Shown piece by piece: positions 62,149 to 64,000 of a stretch of 64,000 bases of DNA. The position numbers and the translations under genes are program-made. Numbering within the stretch: position 1 is the first letter of the stretch; each line of letters begins with the position of its first letter. The stretch covers positions 558,001 to 622,000 of the forward strand of contig JACKMA010000001.1 of the NCBI GenBank assembly GCA_024235635.1, written 5' to 3'. The notes under the pieces were generated by a model that worked only from the letters and a program-made list of their open reading frames with translations, was not told where the DNA came from and ran no database searches. This stretch comes from Zoogloeaceae bacterium. Its GTDB lineage: Bacteria > Pseudomonadota > Gammaproteobacteria > Burkholderiales > Rhodocyclaceae.

Positions 62149-63555
62149 ATGCAAAACACGGCCCTCAACCGGCTCTCGGTCGAGAAGATCGGCGGCACCT
62201 CGATGTCGGCCTTCGGCGACGTGCTTCGTCACATCATGCTGTACGACAAGGCGCGCATCCTAGGCCGCGTCTATGTCGTTTCGGCCTATTCCGGCGTCAC
62301 CAACCAGTTGCTCGAGCACAAGAAGACCGGCGAGCGCGGAATCTACGCCCTGTTCGCGGAGGGCGTCGGCTACCAGGGCGCGCTCGACGCCCTCGCCGTC
62401 AGCCTGAAAAAGCTCAATGCCGGCTTTGCCGATCTCGGGCTGTCGCTGGCAGTCGCGGACCGCTTCGTGGACGAGCGCGTCGCCCAGGCAAGGAAATACC
62501 TGGAGGCGATGCACCACGTACTGGCCAGTGGCTACCTCAGCCGCGCCGACGTATTGCTCGCGGCGCGCGAGGTGCTGGCTTCGATCGGCGAATCCCACAG
62601 CGCCTTCAACTCGGTCGAGATCCTCAAGGCCAATGGCGTGAATGCCATGCTGATCGACCTCGCCGGATTCGACGACGACGAGGCATGGACCATCGACCAA
62701 CGCATCCACAATAGCTTCCAGGGCCTCGATCTGGCCAACTCGGCGGTCGTCGCCACCGGCTACACCAAGGGTGTTGAAGGCATCATGCGGGAGTTCGACC
62801 GCGGCTACTCCGAAGTCACGTTCAGCAAGATTGCGGTCGAACTGCGTCCGATGGAGGCCGTCATCCACAAGGAATTCCACCTCTCGTCGGCCGATCCGAA
62901 CCTGGTCGGCATCGAGAACGCGATCGTCGTCGGCGCCACCAACTACGACGTCGCCGACCAGTTGGCCGACGTTGGCATGGAAGCCATCCACCCCAAGGCG
63001 TCGAAGCCGATGGAACTCGCCGGCATCCCGATCCGCCTCAAGAACACCTTCGAACCCGAGCACCCCGGCACCCTGATCACCAAGGATTTCGTCGGCCAGC
63101 GCGCGCGGGTCGAGATCATCACCGGCACCGACAAGGTTACGCTGGTCGAGATCCACGACCCGATCATGGTCGGGACGGTGGGGTTCGACTACGGGCTGAC
63201 GGAGATCCTCAGCCAGCATGGCATCTCCTACATCATGAAGACCACCAACGCCAATTCGATCGCCCATCTGGTGTGGGAGAGTTCGGTCACCGACGAACTG
63301 GTGGCGGAGCTCGAATCCCGCTACCAGATCGTCACCGTCAAGCCCAGTGCGATCGTCTGCGCGATCGGCTCGAACATCGCGATTCCGGGCGTGCTGGCCC
63401 GCGCGGCGCAAGCCCTGGCAGACGCAAGCGTCAATGTGAACTGCGTGTCGCAGACCCTGCGCCAGGTGAACATGCAGTTCGTGATCGAGCGCGGCGACTA
63501 CCGGGATGCGGTCAAGGCGCTGAACCAGGCGCTGTGCGTGAATCCGGTCACCTGA
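62149..63555 (+). CDS. ask_ect: aspartate kinase, Ask_Ect type
   Basis: The 468-residue kinase has the Ask_Ect N-terminus SVEKIGGTSMS, VSAYSGVTNQLLEHKKTGE and LADVGMEAIHPKA, then two C-terminal ACT domains (about 325-465). Ask_Ect enzymes normally lie with ectABC and feed ectoine synthesis with relaxed feedback control. No ect gene is seen in the 445 bases downstream or upstream. GGGAC-rich sequence precedes the ATG; no strong ribosome site is visible. Confidence 0.9.
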   Translation: MQNTALNRLSVEKIGGTSMSAFGDVLRHIMLYDKARILGRVYVVSAYSGVTNQLLEHKKTGERGIYALFAEGVGYQGALDALAVSLKKLNAGFADLGLSLAVADRFVDERVAQARKYLEAMHHVLASGYLSRADVLLAAREVLASIGESHSAFNSVEILKANGVNAMLIDLAGFDDDEAWTIDQRIHNSFQGLDLANSAVVATGYTKGVEGIMREFDRGYSEVTFSKIAVELRPMEAVIHKEFHLSSADPNLVGIENAIVVGATNYDVADQLADVGMEAIHPKASKPMELAGIPIRLKNTFEPEHPGTLITKDFVGQRARVEIITGTDKVTLVEIHDPIMVGTVGFDYGLTEILSQHGISYIMKTTNANSIAHLVWESSVTDELVAELESRYQIVTVKPSAIVCAIGSNIAIPGVLARAAQALADASVNVNCVSQTLRQVNMQFVIERGDYRDAVKALNQALCVNPVT

Positions 63556-64000
63556 GATCGCGCTGCGAAACGGCGGCGGGCAGGTCCAGCAAGGATTGAT
63601 CAATCAGGCAAGCCTGCCACTGCCTCCCCCTCGAAGTGAGCACGGTAATCCCCGCCAATCGCACCGAACGTGACTCGCATGGGGCCGATCAACGCGAGCA
63701 GGCATCCATACATGAATGCCTTGATCGCCAACATCAATGTCAGGAGCGATCACCAAACTGTCGCCCAGATTCCTCAGGGCATTGACTGAGACCGACCCTG
63801 ATTCGTCGTTCAACCGATGCGAAGTCCCTGTGGCGGCAATGCGGTCGATACCCGCCGGCTGATAGTAGCGGTGTCAATGCAAGGAAGCGACTGCATATCG
63901 CGCCCTGGGACACGATCCGAGTCAGCGTTCAGTCAGTGATCCGAGCATTCGCATCGAGTTCGACCGAGCCGGTCGATAACATGCCCGAATCTGCGTGAAC
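63556..64000. other. 445-bp region at the right edge without a confident gene
   Basis: A minus-strand frame at 63600-63734 encodes 44 residues with a membrane-like start (MLAIKAFMYGCLLALIG), and an overlapping frame at 63604-63813 gives 69 residues. Neither has a ribosome site or family match. The stretch is less GC-rich than average. No ectABC-like sequence begins here. Confidence 0.4.

Noticed and set aside
63604..63813. 69-codon minus-strand frame at the right edge
   Set aside because: No ribosome site or recognised family, and an overlapping frame is equally plausible.

Overview
The window reads as ordinary, gene-dense chromosome of a GC-rich gammaproteobacterium. The surE-pcm-nlpD-rpoS order, the glnA-DUF4124-glnL-glnG order, bamD beside rluD-pgeF, RimO, NlpD, MltA/MltB and GluQ all point to Gammaproteobacteria, broadly the Xanthomonadales/Chromatiales side. 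An Ask_Ect-type aspartokinase and an NhaR regulator hint at a salt-tolerant lifestyle, but that is inference and the species cannot be named. No prophage, insertion sequence, CRISPR array or integrase is visible. Codon use and GC look even apart from a poor stretch at about 6.1-7.0 kb.

Layout. 1-5.6 kb: end of a TgpA transglutaminase, mltB, and the convergent surE-pcm-nlpD-rpoS operon. 5.8-10.9 kb: nine tRNA genes (Arg-ACG, Ser-GCT, Ser-TGA and a tandemly duplicated Ala-Glu-Asp triplet), a small XRE regulator, a radical SAM protein divergent from queD, and a membrane-anchored TAXI protein. 11-14.7 kb: a GlcD-like flavoprotein, a patatin-like protein and rimO. 14.7-19 kb: a polyhydroxyalkanoate cluster (phaC, two phaB paralogues, phaR) without phaA or phasin. 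19-26.8 kb: pgeF, rluD, bamD, a LonB-like protease, nhaR and a Bax-inhibitor-1 protein. 26.8-32.6 kb: a signalling and stress block (entericidin, CHASE3 histidine kinase, stand-alone receiver, NarL-type regulator, DUF1328, CsbD, HDOD-REC-GGDEF protein). 32.8-40 kb: thioesterase, MFS exporter, VOC protein, MaoC-like hydratase, lipid-kinase-like protein, phosphoesterase, two uncharacterised genes and an HMA-CDF transporter. 40-56 kb: nitrogen control (amt, glnG, glnL, glnA) interleaved with mltA, DUF815 ATPase, MutT-ThiE, yacG-zapD-coaE, a SPOR protein, trpB2 and coaX-birA. 56-64 kb: rhodanese, nadA, a RuBisCO-like protein coupled to a cupin, an EEP nuclease, gluQ and Ask_Ect.

The genes that most clearly work together are the nitrogen set. 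glnA has a near-consensus sigma-54 promoter with three NtrC-type sites upstream. amt has a weaker version of the same layout, and one near-perfect NtrC site lies between glnL and glnG.

The most interesting locus is the RuBisCO-like protein overlapping a cupin gene by four bases (58149-59680). That pairing is the signature of the methylthioadenosine-to-isoprenoid shunt described in Rhodospirillum. Secondary points of interest are an Ask_Ect kinase with no ectoine genes in view, a possible CheD/CNF-fold protein of unknown role, a cysteine-every-third-residue linker on MltA, and a recent 352-bp tRNA duplication.
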